Below are positions 46,943 through 59,382 of a stretch of 64,000 bases of DNA, one piece after another. This stretch comes from Shewanella psychrotolerans (GTDB lineage Bacteria; Pseudomonadota; Gammaproteobacteria; Enterobacterales; Shewanellaceae). Under the pieces are notes generated by a model. It was not told the origin of the DNA, did not search any database, and saw only the letters and a list, made by a program, of their open reading frames with translations. Numbering within the stretch: position 1 is the first letter of the stretch; every line of letters begins with the position of its first letter. The stretch is taken from the NCBI RefSeq assembly GCF_019457595.1, contig NZ_CP080419.1:3720001-3784000 (forward strand), written 5' to 3'. Position numbers and translations under genes: made by a program.

Positions 46943-48742
46943 ATGTCATCCGAAGAAAGAACTTTCCGCGAACTCGGTCTATCCGAGCCTTTGTTGCGTG
47001 CTCTTGACGAGCTTGGTTACGAAAAACCAACACCAATTCAATCTGCTAGTATCGACCCTCTTATGGCCGGTAAAGATATTTTGGGTCAAGCGCAAACAGG
47101 TACTGGTAAAACCGGTGCTTTTGCACTTCCATTATTAAATGCTATCGATCCTACCTCAAACACACCACAAATTTTGGTGTTAGCCCCAACTCGTGAACTT
47201 GCGGTTCAGGTTGCAGAGGCATTTGGTAGCTACTCTAAATTCATGAAAGGTTTGCATGTACTGCCAATATACGGCGGCCAAAGCATGCATCAACAACTTA
47301 ACGCACTTCGTCGTGGCCCACAGATCATTGTTGGTACACCAGGCCGAGTTATGGACCACATGCGTCGTGGCACTCTTAAATTAGAGTCACTAAAAGCAAT
47401 GGTGCTTGATGAAGCTGATGAGATGCTAAAAATGGGCTTCATCGATGATATCGAATGGATCCTGGAGCATACGCCGAAGCAACGTCAACTCGCACTATTC
47501 TCAGCCACTATGCCTGAGCAAATTAAGCGTGTTGCTAACAAATATTTATCTGAGCCTGTACACGTTAAAATCGCTGCGACCACAACTACGGTTGAAACCA
47601 TTGAACAGCGTTTTGTACAAGTATCACAGCACAACAAACTAGAAGCACTTGTGCGCGTTCTAGAAGTTGAAAAGACTGAAGGTATTATTATCTTCGTTCG
47701 TACTCGTAACAGTTGTGTTGAGCTAGCCGAGAAGCTAGAAGCTCGCGGTTATGCTTCATCACCGCTACATGGTGATATGAACCAGCAAGCACGTGAACGT
47801 GCGGTTGATCAGCTTAAACGTGGCAAGTTAGACATTATTATTGCTACTGACGTTGCGGCTCGTGGTCTTGACGTTGAGCGTATCGGACACGTAGTAAACT
47901 ACGATATTCCATACGATACAGAAGCTTATGTTCACCGTATCGGCCGTACTGGTCGTGCTGGTCGTACAGGTATGGCGATTCTTTTTGTTACACACAGAGA
48001 GATGCGCATGCTGCGCACCATCGAACGTGCAACCAATAGCCGTATCTCACCAATGGACGTACCTAGCCCAGAGACAGTAACAGAGCGTCGTCTTTCTCGC
48101 TTAGGTGAGCAGATTTCTGAAGTGATTGCTAAAGATTCTTTAGACTTCATGAAAGGCGCTGTTGCACAACTATGTCAAGAGTTAGAAGTTGATACAGACG
48201 TACTTGCTGCGGCTTTGTTGCAACAAGTTCAGAAAGATCGCCCTCTGCAGCTACCTCCTATCAACGAGCGTCAGCGCGACAGAAGTGATGACCGTAGTTC
48301 GCGTGACCGTGGTGATCGTGCTCCTCGCGAACGTAGCCGTCGCGACTCACGTCCAACGCCGACCAACCTTGGTAAAGCTGATGCTCTAAAAGATAATCCT
48401 GACGTTAAGATGTGTCGCTATATTATCGATGTAGGTCGCGATCATGGTGTTGGAGTAGGTAACATTGTTGGCGCAGTAGCTAACGAAGCTAACATCGACA
48501 GTCGTTATATCGGTCAAATTCAACTATTTGATTCAATGACAGCAATTGACCTACCTGACGGTATGCCAAAAGATGTACTACAACACCTTAAGAAAGTGCG
48601 TGTTTGTGGTAAGCCACTAAACATTCGCGAAGCGGGTACTGAACAGCCTGCAAACAGTGGTGATGACAGTCGTCCACCACGTCGCCGCAAGCCAGCTGGC
48701 GACCGTAAACCACATCGCAAAGGTGGTAAAGACAACGCATAA
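46943..48742 (+). CDS. deaD: ATP-dependent DEAD-box RNA helicase DeaD (CsdA)
   Basis: 599 residues. RNA helicase of ribosome assembly and cold adaptation. Motifs: Q motif, AQTGTGKTGAF (I), DEADEM (II), SAT (III), HRIGRTGRAGRTG (VI). C-terminal region carries an R/D/S-rich linker (about 440-480), a DbpA-like RNA-binding domain (DVKMCRYIIDVGRDHGVG) and a basic end. Start 46943 has AAGG nine bases before; the longer frame from 46901 has no site and runs through the leader. Confidence 0.95.
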   Translation: MSSEERTFRELGLSEPLLRALDELGYEKPTPIQSASIDPLMAGKDILGQAQTGTGKTGAFALPLLNAIDPTSNTPQILVLAPTRELAVQVAEAFGSYSKFMKGLHVLPIYGGQSMHQQLNALRRGPQIIVGTPGRVMDHMRRGTLKLESLKAMVLDEADEMLKMGFIDDIEWILEHTPKQRQLALFSATMPEQIKRVANKYLSEPVHVKIAATTTTVETIEQRFVQVSQHNKLEALVRVLEVEKTEGIIIFVRTRNSCVELAEKLEARGYASSPLHGDMNQQARERAVDQLKRGKLDIIIATDVAARGLDVERIGHVVNYDIPYDTEAYVHRIGRTGRAGRTGMAILFVTHREMRMLRTIERATNSRISPMDVPSPETVTERRLSRLGEQISEVIAKDSLDFMKGAVAQLCQELEVDTDVLAAALLQQVQKDRPLQLPPINERQRDRSDDRSSRDRGDRAPRERSRRDSRPTPTNLGKADALKDNPDVKMCRYIIDVGRDHGVGVGNIVGAVANEANIDSRYIGQIQLFDSMTAIDLPDGMPKDVLQHLKKVRVCGKPLNIREAGTEQPANSGDDSRPPRRRKPAGDRKPHRKGGKDNA

Positions 48743-48762
48743 TCGCGTTATCTCTTGCCAAT

Positions 48763-48793
48763 AAAAAAAAGCTGCATATTGCAGCTTTTTTTT
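48763..48793. terminator. Bidirectional terminator between deaD and parC
   Basis: AAAAAAAAGCTGCA TAT TGCAGCTTTTTTTT, symmetrical with A and T runs on both sides. Confidence 0.93.
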
Positions 48794-48817
48794 ATTCTCG
48801 TCATCTAGACAACAAGG

Positions 48818-51085
48818 CTATAAAACAGGCTCATCATCGCCTAATTCAACTTTATCGACACGCTGTAAGCCTCTTGGTAATTTAGCACCTCGACGACCAC
48901 GTTCACCGCGATAATGTTCAAGATCACTCGCCTTTAAGGTGAGTTTACGCTTACCCGCCCATAACGTGACAGGGGTATCCTCTGGCACCACATGTAGGTG
49001 AGTCAATAGTTCTTCACGACTCTTAGCGCGCTCACTCGGGATGCCTATCACCTTGTTGCCCTTGCCTTTGGATAACTGCGGAAGCGCATCAACAGAAAAC
49101 AGTAACATCCGACCTTCGTTGGTTATAGCCAGAATCGATTCATTACGAGATTTATCTACTCGCTTAGGTGGTAACACCTTGGCGTTTGCAGGCAAACTCA
49201 ATAGCGCTTTACCCGCCTTATTACGCGATACCATATCTTTGTAATCACCAATAAAGCCATAGCCCGCATCTGAGGCAAGCAAATAGCAATGGCCATCTTC
49301 ACCGATCAAGGCGTGCTCGATGGTTTCACCCGCAGAGAGCTGGAACCGAGTAGTTAATGGCTCACCTTGACTACGCGCTGATGGCAAGGTGTGCGTATCT
49401 GTTGCAAATGCACGTCCTGTACTGCCAATAAAGACGGTCGGATGATTACTTCGCCCTGACGCAGCACAAAGGAAACCATCACCCGCCTTATAAGATAAGG
49501 TTGTCGGATCGATATCGTGCCCTTTCGCGCAGCGTGCCCAACCTTTTTCAGATAATACGACTGTAACCGCTTCAGCAGGCATCAGCTCTTGTTCGGTCAA
49601 CGCCTTAGATTCGCTGCGCTCGACCAGTGGCGAACGTCTATCATCACCATAGTTTTCAGCGTCTTGAGTTAACTCTTTTTTGATCAAAGTTTTCATACGG
49701 CGTTCTGAACTGAGGAGTAACTCCAATTTGTCACGCTCAGCTTCTAGTTCACTTTGTTCACTCTTGATTTTAAACTCTTCAAGCTTGGCCAAGTGACGTA
49801 GTTTTAGGTCAAGGATCGCATTAGCTTGCTCATCGGTCAGACTAAACCGCGACATCAACTCCGCTTTAGGCTCATCGTGGTAACGAATGATCTCAATCAC
49901 TTCATCAATATTGAGAAAAGCGATCATCAAGGCATCAAGAATATGTAATCTCGCTAATACCTTATCGAGTCGATGTTCTAAACGACGCCTTACCGTAGTT
50001 AACCTAAATTCGAGCCATTCGGTAAGTAGCTGCTTAAGACCTTTAACCTGTGGACGACCATTGAGCCCTAGCACGTTGAGGTTGACGCGGAAATTCTTTT
50101 CCAGATCTGTGGTAGCAAATAGATGGGCCATCAATTGATCGCAATCAACCCGATTTGAACGCGGCACCACGACCATACGAACTGGACTTTCATGATCGGA
50201 CTCGTCACGAAGATCGGCAACCATAGGCAGCTTCTTCGCCTGCATCTGCGCCGCTATCTGTTCTAAAATCTTGCCGCTACTTGCCTGATGAGGCAATGCG
50301 GTAATCACGATTTCTCCAGCTTCTATAGTGTAAACGGCGCGCGCTTTAATAGAGCCTCGACCCGTACTGTATATCTTAGCGATATCAGCCTTAGGTGTAA
50401 TAATTTCGGCTTCAGTAGGGTAATCTGGCCCCGGCACCAACTCCATTATGCGTTCAAGTTCAGTCTTTGGGTTGTCTAACAGCTCGATGCAGGCACTAAC
50501 CAACTCTCGGGCATTGTGAGGCGGCACATCTGTAGCCATGCCCACCGCAATACCTGTAATACCATTGAGTAAAATATGAGGCAAACGTGCAGGCAACACC
50601 AAAGGTTCTTTCATGGTGCCGTCAAAGTTAACGCCCCAATCGACGGTTCCCTGACCCAGCTCGGTTAATAAAACCTCTGAAAACTTAGATAAACGGGCTT
50701 CGGTATAACGCATTGCCGCGAATGACTTAGGATCATCGGGCGCCCCCCAGTTACCTTGACCATCGACTAATGGGTAGCGATAAGAGAAAGGCTGCGCCAT
50801 CAGCACCATAGCTTCATAACAGGCACTATCACCATGGGGATGGTACTTACCCAAAACGTCACCCACAGTACGAGCTGACTTCTTGTGTTTCGATTGTGCA
50901 GAAAGCCCAAGCTCGCTCATTGCATAAATAATTCGACGTTGAACAGGCTTTAAACCATCACCGATGTGAGGCAACGCACGGTCCATAATAACGTACATTG
51001 AGTAATTAAGATAAGCTTCCTCAGTGAAACGTCTCAGTGGCATTTGCTCGACGCCATCGAGGCTTAAATCTATCGCATCACTCAT
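48818..51085 (-). CDS. parC: Topoisomerase IV subunit A
   Basis: 755 residues. DNA-breakage subunit that decatenates sister chromosomes. The quinolone region [19 protein letters not shown] keeps the wild-type Ser and Glu equivalents of S80 and E84, and the active-site tyrosine is in [14 protein letters not shown]-terminal beta-pinwheel follows. Its ATG overlaps the stop of the upstream gene (TAATG), so the operon parE-dehydrogenase-parC is translationally linked here. Confidence 0.96.
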   Translation of the reverse strand: MSDAIDLSLDGVEQMPLRRFTEEAYLNYSMYVIMDRALPHIGDGLKPVQRRIIYAMSELGLSAQSKHKKSARTVGDVLGKYHPHGDSACYEAMVLMAQPFSYRYPLVDGQGNWGAPDDPKSFAAMRYTEARLSKFSEVLLTELGQGTVDWGVNFDGTMKEPLVLPARLPHILLNGITGIAVGMATDVPPHNARELVSACIELLDNPKTELERIMELVPGPDYPTEAEIITPKADIAKIYSTGRGSIKARAVYTIEAGEIVITALPHQASSGKILEQIAAQMQAKKLPMVADLRDESDHESPVRMVVVPRSNRVDCDQLMAHLFATTDLEKNFRVNLNVLGLNGRPQVKGLKQLLTEWLEFRLTTVRRRLEHRLDKVLARLHILDALMIAFLNIDEVIEIIRYHDEPKAELMSRFSLTDEQANAILDLKLRHLAKLEEFKIKSEQSELEAERDKLELLLSSERRMKTLIKKELTQDAENYGDDRRSPLVERSESKALTEQELMPAEAVTVVLSEKGWARCAKGHDIDPTTLSYKAGDGFLCAASGRSNHPTVFIGSTGRAFATDTHTLPSARSQGEPLTTRFQLSAGETIEHALIGEDGHCYLLASDAGYGFIGDYKDMVSRNKAGKALLSLPANAKVLPPKRVDKSRNESILAITNEGRMLLFSVDALPQLSKGKGNKVIGIPSERAKSREELLTHLHVVPEDTPVTLWAGKRKLTLKASDLEHYRGERGRRGAKLPRGLQRVDKVELGDDEPVL

Positions 51086-52272
51086 TAGTTTTGATCCTGT
51101 TGTTCACTCGCTTCACTCTCTTCGGCAGTGTTCCCCTTATAAAATAAGCGATAAACATTGCCTTTCAAATCATCAGAAATATACATTGCACCATCAGGGG
51201 AGTTTAACAAACCGTAAGGTCTTGCCACCGGAAATTCACCATCAAGAAAACTGACTACGGTTTGACGATTAGTGATCTCATTATCTTCAATGGTCAACAT
51301 CGTCACTTGGTAGCCAATTTTACTCGAGCGGTTCCATGAACCATTCTCGGCAACAAACATCTGATCATGGTATTTGTCAGGAAATTGCATGCCTCGATAA
51401 AATGCTAACCCCATAGGTGCAACATGGGCGGGTAGTTCAAAAACAGGCGGGATCGCCTTTAAGCTTTTAGGCTTTTCATAGGCTGGCTCAAGCACGGTAG
51501 TGGCGTGAATATAAGGAAAACCATAATGCGCGCCCACGCTATCAACTCGATTTATCTCATCGGGTGGCAGCCTATCACCCATCCAGTTGCGTCCTAAGTC
51601 GGCAAACCACAATTTATCATCTACTGGAGACCAATCAAATCCAGTGACGTGACGAACTCCAGTGGCGATTTGCTCACTACTCCCCGTGTCGATATCAATA
51701 GCAATAATACTGCCAAACGGCGCTTGAGGCTCACAGACATTGCATGGCGCACCGATAGCGACATAGAGACGACCATCAGGTCCAAAATGCATCGCTCGGT
51801 GACTCTTGTTGGGCTTACCAGGCAAGCGATCGTAGACCTCTTTACCGCGCCCTGGCCGACGTAAACGATTTTCAATATCGACGTAACGAATAATACGTTC
51901 CTCTTCGGCAACATAAAGATCACCGTTGTGGAACGCTAATGCTTCTGGATATTCAAGTCCCTTAGCGACGACATAGCGTTTATCAACCCGACCATCAGCA
52001 TTGCTATCAACTAAAGCTTGGATCTCGCCCGATTTATGAGTACCGACAAATAGTGTGCCTTTATCTCCGAGCGCCATCTGCTTCGCGTCCCCTAAATCAG
52101 ACGCATACAAAGATAAGCCAAACCCTTTAGTTACTGTGATCATAATGGGCTGACTCTCAGCTTTTGCTGCGACTGAAATAATCGATGCAACCAAGGTTAT
52201 TAGGGCTAAAGAAAACCTACAACTCATTGTTTTATTGTTCATATTATTATTTTGAGTCAAATCATCTCTCAC
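51085..52272 (-). CDS. PQQ-dependent sugar (sorbosone) dehydrogenase-like protein
   Basis: Up to 395 residues. Exported six-bladed propeller of the soluble glucose/sorbosone dehydrogenase class: [60 protein letters not shown] and [12 protein letters not shown] are typical. A signal peptide follows [28 protein letters not shown]. The frame opens at a GTG (52272) 12 bp after parE, with no good ribosome-binding site; ATG at 52242 is an equally likely start. Whether it binds PQQ or has enzyme activity is not shown. Placement inside the topoisomerase IV operon is unusual. Confidence 0.8.
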   Translation of the reverse strand: MRDDLTQNNNMNNKTMSCRFSLALITLVASIISVAAKAESQPIMITVTKGFGLSLYASDLGDAKQMALGDKGTLFVGTHKSGEIQALVDSNADGRVDKRYVVAKGLEYPEALAFHNGDLYVAEEERIIRYVDIENRLRRPGRGKEVYDRLPGKPNKSHRAMHFGPDGRLYVAIGAPCNVCEPQAPFGSIIAIDIDTGSSEQIATGVRHVTGFDWSPVDDKLWFADLGRNWMGDRLPPDEINRVDSVGAHYGFPYIHATTVLEPAYEKPKSLKAIPPVFELPAHVAPMGLAFYRGMQFPDKYHDQMFVAENGSWNRSSKIGYQVTMLTIEDNEITNRQTVVSFLDGEFPVARPYGLLNSPDGAMYISDDLKGNVYRLFYKGNTAEESEASEQQDQN

Positions 52273-52283
52273 TACGTTTTTAC

Positions 52284-54194
<1,911 letters not shown>

Positions 54195-54224
54195 TTATTC
54201 AGGCCATGTTGCGGCCCTACATGT

Positions 54225-54803
54225 CTATTTGTCAAGAAACAGGAACTGGCAGATCCTATCCAACTGTTGTTCATAGCCAATAAAACTATGGTCACCACCC
54301 GCTTCAACCAGCAGCTGACAACAATGGTATTTATTCACTGCTTGCTTATAATCAAGCACTTCATCGCCTGATTGCAATAATACAAAAAAACGTTCAGGGT
54401 AAAAAATGACCTCGGTATTATAAAGTGCAACCTCTTGCTTATGCGCAGGCAACACCTCATAGGTTTCATCGGTATAGGGATTGTACTGTGGCCCCAAAAA
54501 CTCATCAAACAACTCAAATGGTGTCACCGCGGGGTTAATTAGCACTGCCTTGCCACCGTAAGTTTCCGCTAAATAGCTAGCAAAATAGCCACCAAGTGAC
54601 GACCCGATAAAATGAAGTGATTCACCTTTGGCTCTCTCTCGCTCAACAATATCGATAAGCAGTGCCATCGCATCTTTCGGCGCTGAGGGTAATTGAGGTT
54701 GGAAAAATGAGAGTTGTGGAAAATGGTTAGCAATATATTCGGCGGTGATCACCCCTTTCTCAGACTGAGGTGAGCTATTAAAACCATGGATATAAAGCAG
54801 CAT
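54225..54803 (-). CDS. yqiA: YqiA-type alpha/beta-hydrolase (esterase)
   Basis: 192 residues. Compact alpha/beta hydrolase with oxyanion region YIHGFNSSPQSEKG, nucleophile elbow GSSLGGY, Asp in GDEVLDY and catalytic His in GGDHSFIGYE. E. coli YqiA has esterase activity toward short-chain acyl and palmitoyl-CoA substrates; physiological role unclear. Same strand order as parE. Confidence 0.9.
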   Translation of the reverse strand: MLLYIHGFNSSPQSEKGVITAEYIANHFPQLSFFQPQLPSAPKDAMALLIDIVERERAKGESLHFIGSSLGGYFASYLAETYGGKAVLINPAVTPFELFDEFLGPQYNPYTDETYEVLPAHKQEVALYNTEVIFYPERFFVLLQSGDEVLDYKQAVNKYHCCQLLVEAGGDHSFIGYEQQLDRICQFLFLDK

Positions 54804-55042
54804 ATTTCCTCGATAACAGTTGTTGTCCGAATTGCGACAATTAAAATAGTGTTTTTACACTATCATCAAGTTGTGGCAGCCGATAAACCTATACTAAGTA
54901 GAATCAAATAAACCTTACCGCAAATAGGGATGCTAACATTGGCTGCACGATTAGCCAAATAAAGCTTTCAAGCTTGAATGTTAAAGGTTATCAGTTAATA
55001 CCGACGACAAACACTAAAGATAGCTTTAGGCCTTACGGTAAA
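54804..55042. other. Gap between yqiA and cpdA
   Basis: 239 bp. Holds a perfect hairpin ATAGTGT-TTTT-ACACTAT (54846-54863) about 45 bp before yqiA and a 12-bp palindrome TTCAAGCTTGAA (54967-54978). Roles unknown; the first could be an operator or weak terminator. Confidence 0.45.
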
Positions 55043-55882
55043 CTAATAACCTTTGGAATCGTGATCAGGAGAAAATTTGTTCCCGGGCACTCTGTAGACA
55101 TTAGTTAGTATGCTGCCATCGGCTTTCAGCTCAAGTAATCTATAACCGGGCTGTTGAGCATCTAAAGCAAAATAGGGCGATTTAGGCTTAAACTGAATAC
55201 AGGTAGACGGTGTCGCCATTAACCGCATACTTCCAGTCTCTGTTGAGTGGCTTTGATCGAGACTTTGATGAACATGCCCCCACAACAGCCCTTTAACTTG
55301 AGGAAGTTTGCTGACCCTATCGATAAAGTCACTGCCATTATCCATACAATGTTGATCGAGCCACTTGCACTCAACCAAAATCGGATTATGGTGCATCACT
55401 AACAAGGTGTATCTATCTGGATGTTGTTTAACAGCCGATTCAATTAAGTCAAACTCACTTTCGGCCATGTGGCCACCAGGCTTTCCCGGCACGGTAGAGT
55501 CCAACATAATTATCTGCCAGTTTCCAGCCAGAATACGGCGATCACCATAAATATTCGGGCCCTGCATATGCAAATTCATGATCCGAGGATCATCATGATT
55601 ACCGGGTAAGTAATGACACGCTAATTTTAGGGGAGCGATCGCTTTTACGAAATTCTGATAAGACTCATTTGAATAGTCCTGGCTAATGTCGCCTGTAACC
55701 AGCATAAAATGCGCGGGATAATCGACGGCCTTAATCGTATTAAGAACGGCGTCCAAACTGTGCGCGGTATTAACGCCTAAAAGCTGAGCTTCAGGATCGG
55801 CAAACAGATGAGGATCAGTCACTTGAACAAGTCTGACACTCTCACTGTTGTCAATAGAATAAGAGATAGCCTCTTTTAGCAC
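55043..55882 (-). CDS. cpdA: 3',5'-cyclic-AMP phosphodiesterase CpdA
   Basis: 279-residue class III metallophosphatase that hydrolyses cAMP, so tuning CRP activity. Metal motifs: QVTDPHLF, GDISQD, GNHDD, MHHNP and GHVHQ, in the right order. Location between yqiA and the DUF1249 gene matches E. coli. Relevant to the CRP-like sites seen at the porins. Confidence 0.95.
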   Translation of the reverse strand: MLKEAISYSIDNSESVRLVQVTDPHLFADPEAQLLGVNTAHSLDAVLNTIKAVDYPAHFMLVTGDISQDYSNESYQNFVKAIAPLKLACHYLPGNHDDPRIMNLHMQGPNIYGDRRILAGNWQIIMLDSTVPGKPGGHMAESEFDLIESAVKQHPDRYTLLVMHHNPILVECKWLDQHCMDNGSDFIDRVSKLPQVKGLLWGHVHQSLDQSHSTETGSMRLMATPSTCIQFKPKSPYFALDAQQPGYRLLELKADGSILTNVYRVPGNKFSPDHDSKGY

Positions 55883-55891
55883 ATTAAAACC

Positions 55892-56338
55892 CTAGAATTC
55901 CGACTGACAAATAACACGAACATGATTGTCAATAATTAATAACTCTTCAAGAAAAGCATTTACCTGATACTTTTCATCGCGATGATGCATACGTATATTT
56001 GGATAATCATATACCGCTCTTAAACGATAAATCTGTCGACTAGTTAACACTTCTGCTAATTTAGCGTCATGATAAACACGCACTACAACTTTAGGGGTAT
56101 CAATCAATTGCGAGGTTTCTATTATTCTGGAAATCTCAATTAATTGGGTATATTGGGTATTCTCAAGCAATTTGACCTCTAAACAGCCAAAATCACCTTC
56201 AACTTGCCAACTTTCCCCTTGCTGGCATGATACAGGCAACCAACGCAATATATTAAAATAGTTGCGAGAACATAGCGCCAAAAAGCGGCTGACATCCACT
56301 TGGTAACTATGATGTCTTTTATTTAAAGAGATACTCAC
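55892..56338 (-). CDS. yqiB: DUF1249 family protein (YqiB)
   Basis: 148 residues, cytoplasmic. Contains the family patterns YQVDVSRFLALCSRNYFNILRW and YPNIRMHHRDEKYQVNAFLEELL. No known function. Overlaps nudF by 4 bp (ATGA-type), operon with nudF and cpdA. Confidence 0.9.
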   Translation of the reverse strand: MSISLNKRHHSYQVDVSRFLALCSRNYFNILRWLPVSCQQGESWQVEGDFGCLEVKLLENTQYTQLIEISRIIETSQLIDTPKVVVRVYHDAKLAEVLTSRQIYRLRAVYDYPNIRMHHRDEKYQVNAFLEELLIIDNHVRVICQSEF

Positions 56339-56943
56339 GGCTTAGCTCTTAATTTTAGGTAGTTAAGTTGTAACCATTGCAGCCCGATCACTGTCGATGC
56401 ATTATTAATCACACCGTCACAAACTGCCTGATAGGCCGCCTCTCTAGACATAACATGAACCTGAATATCTTCATGCTCTTCGCTCAGGCCATGAATCCCC
56501 TCAGCGCTAATTGATTCGACCTCGGCCCAATAAAAATCAAACCGCTCACTGGTTCCCCCTGGACTAGAAAAATAATGACTAATAAACTCCATCTTATTAG
56601 CAACTAACCCTGCCTCTTCATGCAGTTCACGATGAGCGACCTGCTCGGCGGTTTCGCCATCTTCAACCATCCCAGCGACCAATTCGAGTAACCAAGGCTG
56701 GTCTGTCGTAGAAAAAACAGGGATCCGTATCTGCTCTATCAACACCACTTTGTCTTCTTTGGGATCATAAGGCAAAACCACCACCGCGTGTCCACGCTCG
56801 AACACTTCGCGAGTAACGACTTCACTCCAGCCTCCGCGAAACAAGCGATGCTTAAACCGATACTCGTCCAATCGAAAGAACCCTTGGTATAAGGTTCGCT
56901 GACTCAACATCTCTATATCATCGCTGGTAAATTTCTGGTTCAT
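56335..56943 (-). CDS. nudF: ADP-ribose pyrophosphatase NudF
   Basis: About 202 residues from the ATG at 56943. Nudix hydrolase splitting ADP-ribose to AMP and ribose-5-phosphate. Nudix box GMVEDGETAEQVAHRELHEE is exact (G-x5-E-x7-R-E-x2-E-E). From 56943 the N-terminus MNQKFTSDDIEMLSQRTLYQGFF aligns with E. coli NudF; the open frame begins 26 codons earlier (57021) with no ribosome-binding site. First gene of the operon toward cpdA; divergent from tolC. Confidence 0.93.
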   Translation of the reverse strand: MNQKFTSDDIEMLSQRTLYQGFFRLDEYRFKHRLFRGGWSEVVTREVFERGHAVVVLPYDPKEDKVVLIEQIRIPVFSTTDQPWLLELVAGMVEDGETAEQVAHRELHEEAGLVANKMEFISHYFSSPGGTSERFDFYWAEVESISAEGIHGLSEEHEDIQVHVMSREAAYQAVCDGVINNASTVIGLQWLQLNYLKLRAKP

Positions 56944-57103
56944 GCTTCTGCTCGCAGATAAATATGACTCATGTCTAATATGCCCCAATATACCATGTAA
57001 CACATCAAAATTTGCAGACATAAAATCAAAAACTGTTATACTTCACAGTTGACTTAAAATTAGTTAATTTCTTAATATCTTAACTCTAATAAGTTTAGAT
57101 ATA

Positions 57104-57123
57104 TCGGGAAGCGTCGGGAAGCG
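57104..57123 (+). repeat. 10-bp tandem duplication in the tolC leader
   Basis: TCGGGAAGCG occurs twice head to tail, 76 bp before the tolC ATG. Simple slippage product or a paired binding site. Confidence 0.6.
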
Positions 57124-57199
57124 CAAACCGCTTTACTCAACCAATTTGCGTAAAGCATCACTTAACTTTTAAGTAAATTGCTCCAAGTAAGGAGTTTTT

Positions 57200-58546
57200 A
57201 TGTCTAAAAAAGGACAGGTAATGAAATTTAAGATCCGCACCCTATGTGCAGCCTTGAGTCTTGCGGCAACCACTTCAGCCGTGCACGCCGATGATCTACT
57301 ACAGATATACCAACAAGCGCTTACGAATGATCCTATCGCGCTTCAAGCCCAATCTCAACGTGACAGACTGTATGAGCAGATTGAAGAAAATCGCGCTCCA
57401 TTACTGCCCTCTATCAGTGCCACTGTCGGCTATGGTAAAAACTGGTCAGATGTATCAGATAACAATTATAACAGCGGTCTAAATGCGGGTGTATCACTTA
57501 AGCAAGTCGTTTACGACCACAGTGCATGGGTCGGCCTAGATCTAGCCGAACTCGCAGCTTCTCAAGCCGATGCGGCTTATGCCTCAACTTTGCAAAACCT
57601 AATTATTCGCGTGACAAGTGCTTACTTCGATGTGTTAGCGGCTAAAGATAACTATGAATTTAAAGGCGCAGAAAAGCGTGCGATTGAGCGCCAATTAGAG
57701 CAAACCAAACAACGTTTCGCTGTAGGGTTAACAGCTATCACCGACGTACATGAAGCACAAGCACAATACGATTTGGCTCGCGCATCAGAAATCTTAGCTG
57801 AAAACCAGTTAACCAACAGCTACGAAGCATTACGCGAAATAACGGGCCTTGAGCATAAATCGATTAATATTCTCGACACGAATCGCTTTACCGCTGTAAC
57901 ACCGTCACCAGAGCGTCCTAGCGATTGGTTGAAAATGGCTGAAACCAACAGCGTAGACTTGATGACAACTCGTATCGGTAAAGATATCGCGCAGCAAACC
58001 ATTGAGCTATACAAAGCTGGCCACATGCCATCGCTAAATTTGAACGCGGGCTACACCACTAATCTTGATCAACAAAATCAAACTGGCAGTCAAGGTGATT
58101 ATGACAATGCCAATATAGGCTTAACCCTAAACGTGCCTATTTTTGAAGGCTTTAAAGTCAGTTCTAAAGTCAATCAGGCTCAATACCAGTACGTAGAAGC
58201 CAGTGAAAAAATGGAGCAGACTTTCCGCAAGGTAGTCAAAGATGTGCGTAACAACTTCAATAACGTTGGCGCTTCTATCAGCTCAATCCGCGCCTATGAG
58301 CAATCTGTGATCTCTTCAGAAAGCGCGCTGAAAGCCACTCAAGCTGGTTTTGAAGTTGGTACTCGTACCATTGTTGACGTGCTCAACCGTACGCGTGATC
58401 TATACGACTCTAAGCGTCAACTCTCTAATGCCCGTTACGGTTACATCAACTCTATCCTAGCGTTGAAACAGGCCACAGGCACATTGAACGAAGACGATGT
58501 CATCGCCATCAATAACGGCCTTAAGGCACCAGAAGTCAGTCAATAA
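57200..58546 (+). CDS. tolC: Outer-membrane efflux/secretion duct TolC
   Basis: 448 residues. Signal peptide ending AVHA, then two outer-membrane-efflux (OEP) repeats with the alpha-barrel hallmarks LLQIYQQALTNDPI and the second-half VSSKVNQAQYQY. Trimeric channel-tunnel for RND/ABC pumps and type I secretion. AAGGAG five bases before the ATG fixes the start. Followed by a strong terminator. Confidence 0.95.
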   Translation: MSKKGQVMKFKIRTLCAALSLAATTSAVHADDLLQIYQQALTNDPIALQAQSQRDRLYEQIEENRAPLLPSISATVGYGKNWSDVSDNNYNSGLNAGVSLKQVVYDHSAWVGLDLAELAASQADAAYASTLQNLIIRVTSAYFDVLAAKDNYEFKGAEKRAIERQLEQTKQRFAVGLTAITDVHEAQAQYDLARASEILAENQLTNSYEALREITGLEHKSINILDTNRFTAVTPSPERPSDWLKMAETNSVDLMTTRIGKDIAQQTIELYKAGHMPSLNLNAGYTTNLDQQNQTGSQGDYDNANIGLTLNVPIFEGFKVSSKVNQAQYQYVEASEKMEQTFRKVVKDVRNNFNNVGASISSIRAYEQSVISSESALKATQAGFEVGTRTIVDVLNRTRDLYDSKRQLSNARYGYINSILALKQATGTLNEDDVIAINNGLKAPEVSQ

Positions 58547-58573
58547 GACCTCTGAGAGTAAGCCTTTAGACAT

Positions 58574-58602
58574 AAAAAAACCGCCATTATGGCGGTTTTT
58601 TT
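58574..58602. terminator. Bidirectional terminator between tolC and the TIGR04219 gene
   Basis: AAAAAAACCGCCA TTA TGGCGGTTTTTTT, symmetrical with runs on both sides. Confidence 0.93.
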
Positions 58603-58619
58603 ATGCTTGAAACAAGACG

Positions 58620-59378
58620 TTAGAAAACCAGTTCAAGTCCAGCAAAATAGCCTTTGAACTGCATATTGGCGGTCACACCATCGAAATCATTCACATCAAA
58701 GTTAAAGTCACGGTAACCGAAACGGATCTTAGTATCCAATGCTGTGCCATCAAACGCCCAGCCTAGGCCCAACTGATAGTCATAGACGTTACTTTCATCT
58801 ATGCCCTGCATCACATCGGCAAAAACATACAAACCTATGCCAGGGATCCCCACTTCCGCATTGGCATAAGCCATCACGACACCATCATCGAGATCTTTCT
58901 GTGAGTAGGCACCCACTACGCCAGATGGCGAGACCTGATGAACACGAAAAGAACCATGCATCTTCTTATAGGCAGCACCAAGATCCAAAGCGACGATATC
59001 GTTATCTAGCAGCTCCCAATAAAGCACAAAATCGGTGTTGCTCAGATTACTCACTGTCGTCACGTCGTCGTTAAACTGGCTACCAGCAAAATCCCATTCG
59101 CCACCGAGTGTTGCTTTTCCATCGGCATCCAAACTGTTTTCGCGGATCTTAAAGTTTGGCACTAACGGAATTGGGTGCTCGATGGCAACCCATACACTGC
59201 CTTGAGATGAAGAGCTGTAATCAAACTCTTGTTGGGCTACTCCTTTTTGCGCAAAGGTGCCCTCTGCATCGGCTTCCCAATAATCACCACCCACTTTAAA
59301 ACCAACAACGGTGGCCGCGTGTGCGGACGTCGCTGCTATAGACCCTAGCAATGCACATGCAACTAGTGTTTTTTTCAT
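58620..59378 (-). CDS. TIGR04219-family outer-membrane beta-barrel protein
   Basis: 252 residues. Signal peptide MKKTLVACALLGSIAATSAHA, then about ten predicted beta strands ending GLELVF. Fits TIGR04219, outer-membrane barrels of Shewanella and relatives with unknown role. AAGG eight bases before the ATG. Third gene of an operon after PCu(A)C and DUF2333. Confidence 0.8.
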   Translation of the reverse strand: MKKTLVACALLGSIAATSAHAATVVGFKVGGDYWEADAEGTFAQKGVAQQEFDYSSSSQGSVWVAIEHPIPLVPNFKIRENSLDADGKATLGGEWDFAGSQFNDDVTTVSNLSNTDFVLYWELLDNDIVALDLGAAYKKMHGSFRVHQVSPSGVVGAYSQKDLDDGVVMAYANAEVGIPGIGLYVFADVMQGIDESNVYDYQLGLGWAFDGTALDTKIRFGYRDFNFDVNDFDGVTANMQFKGYFAGLELVF

Positions 59379-59382
59379 CTAT

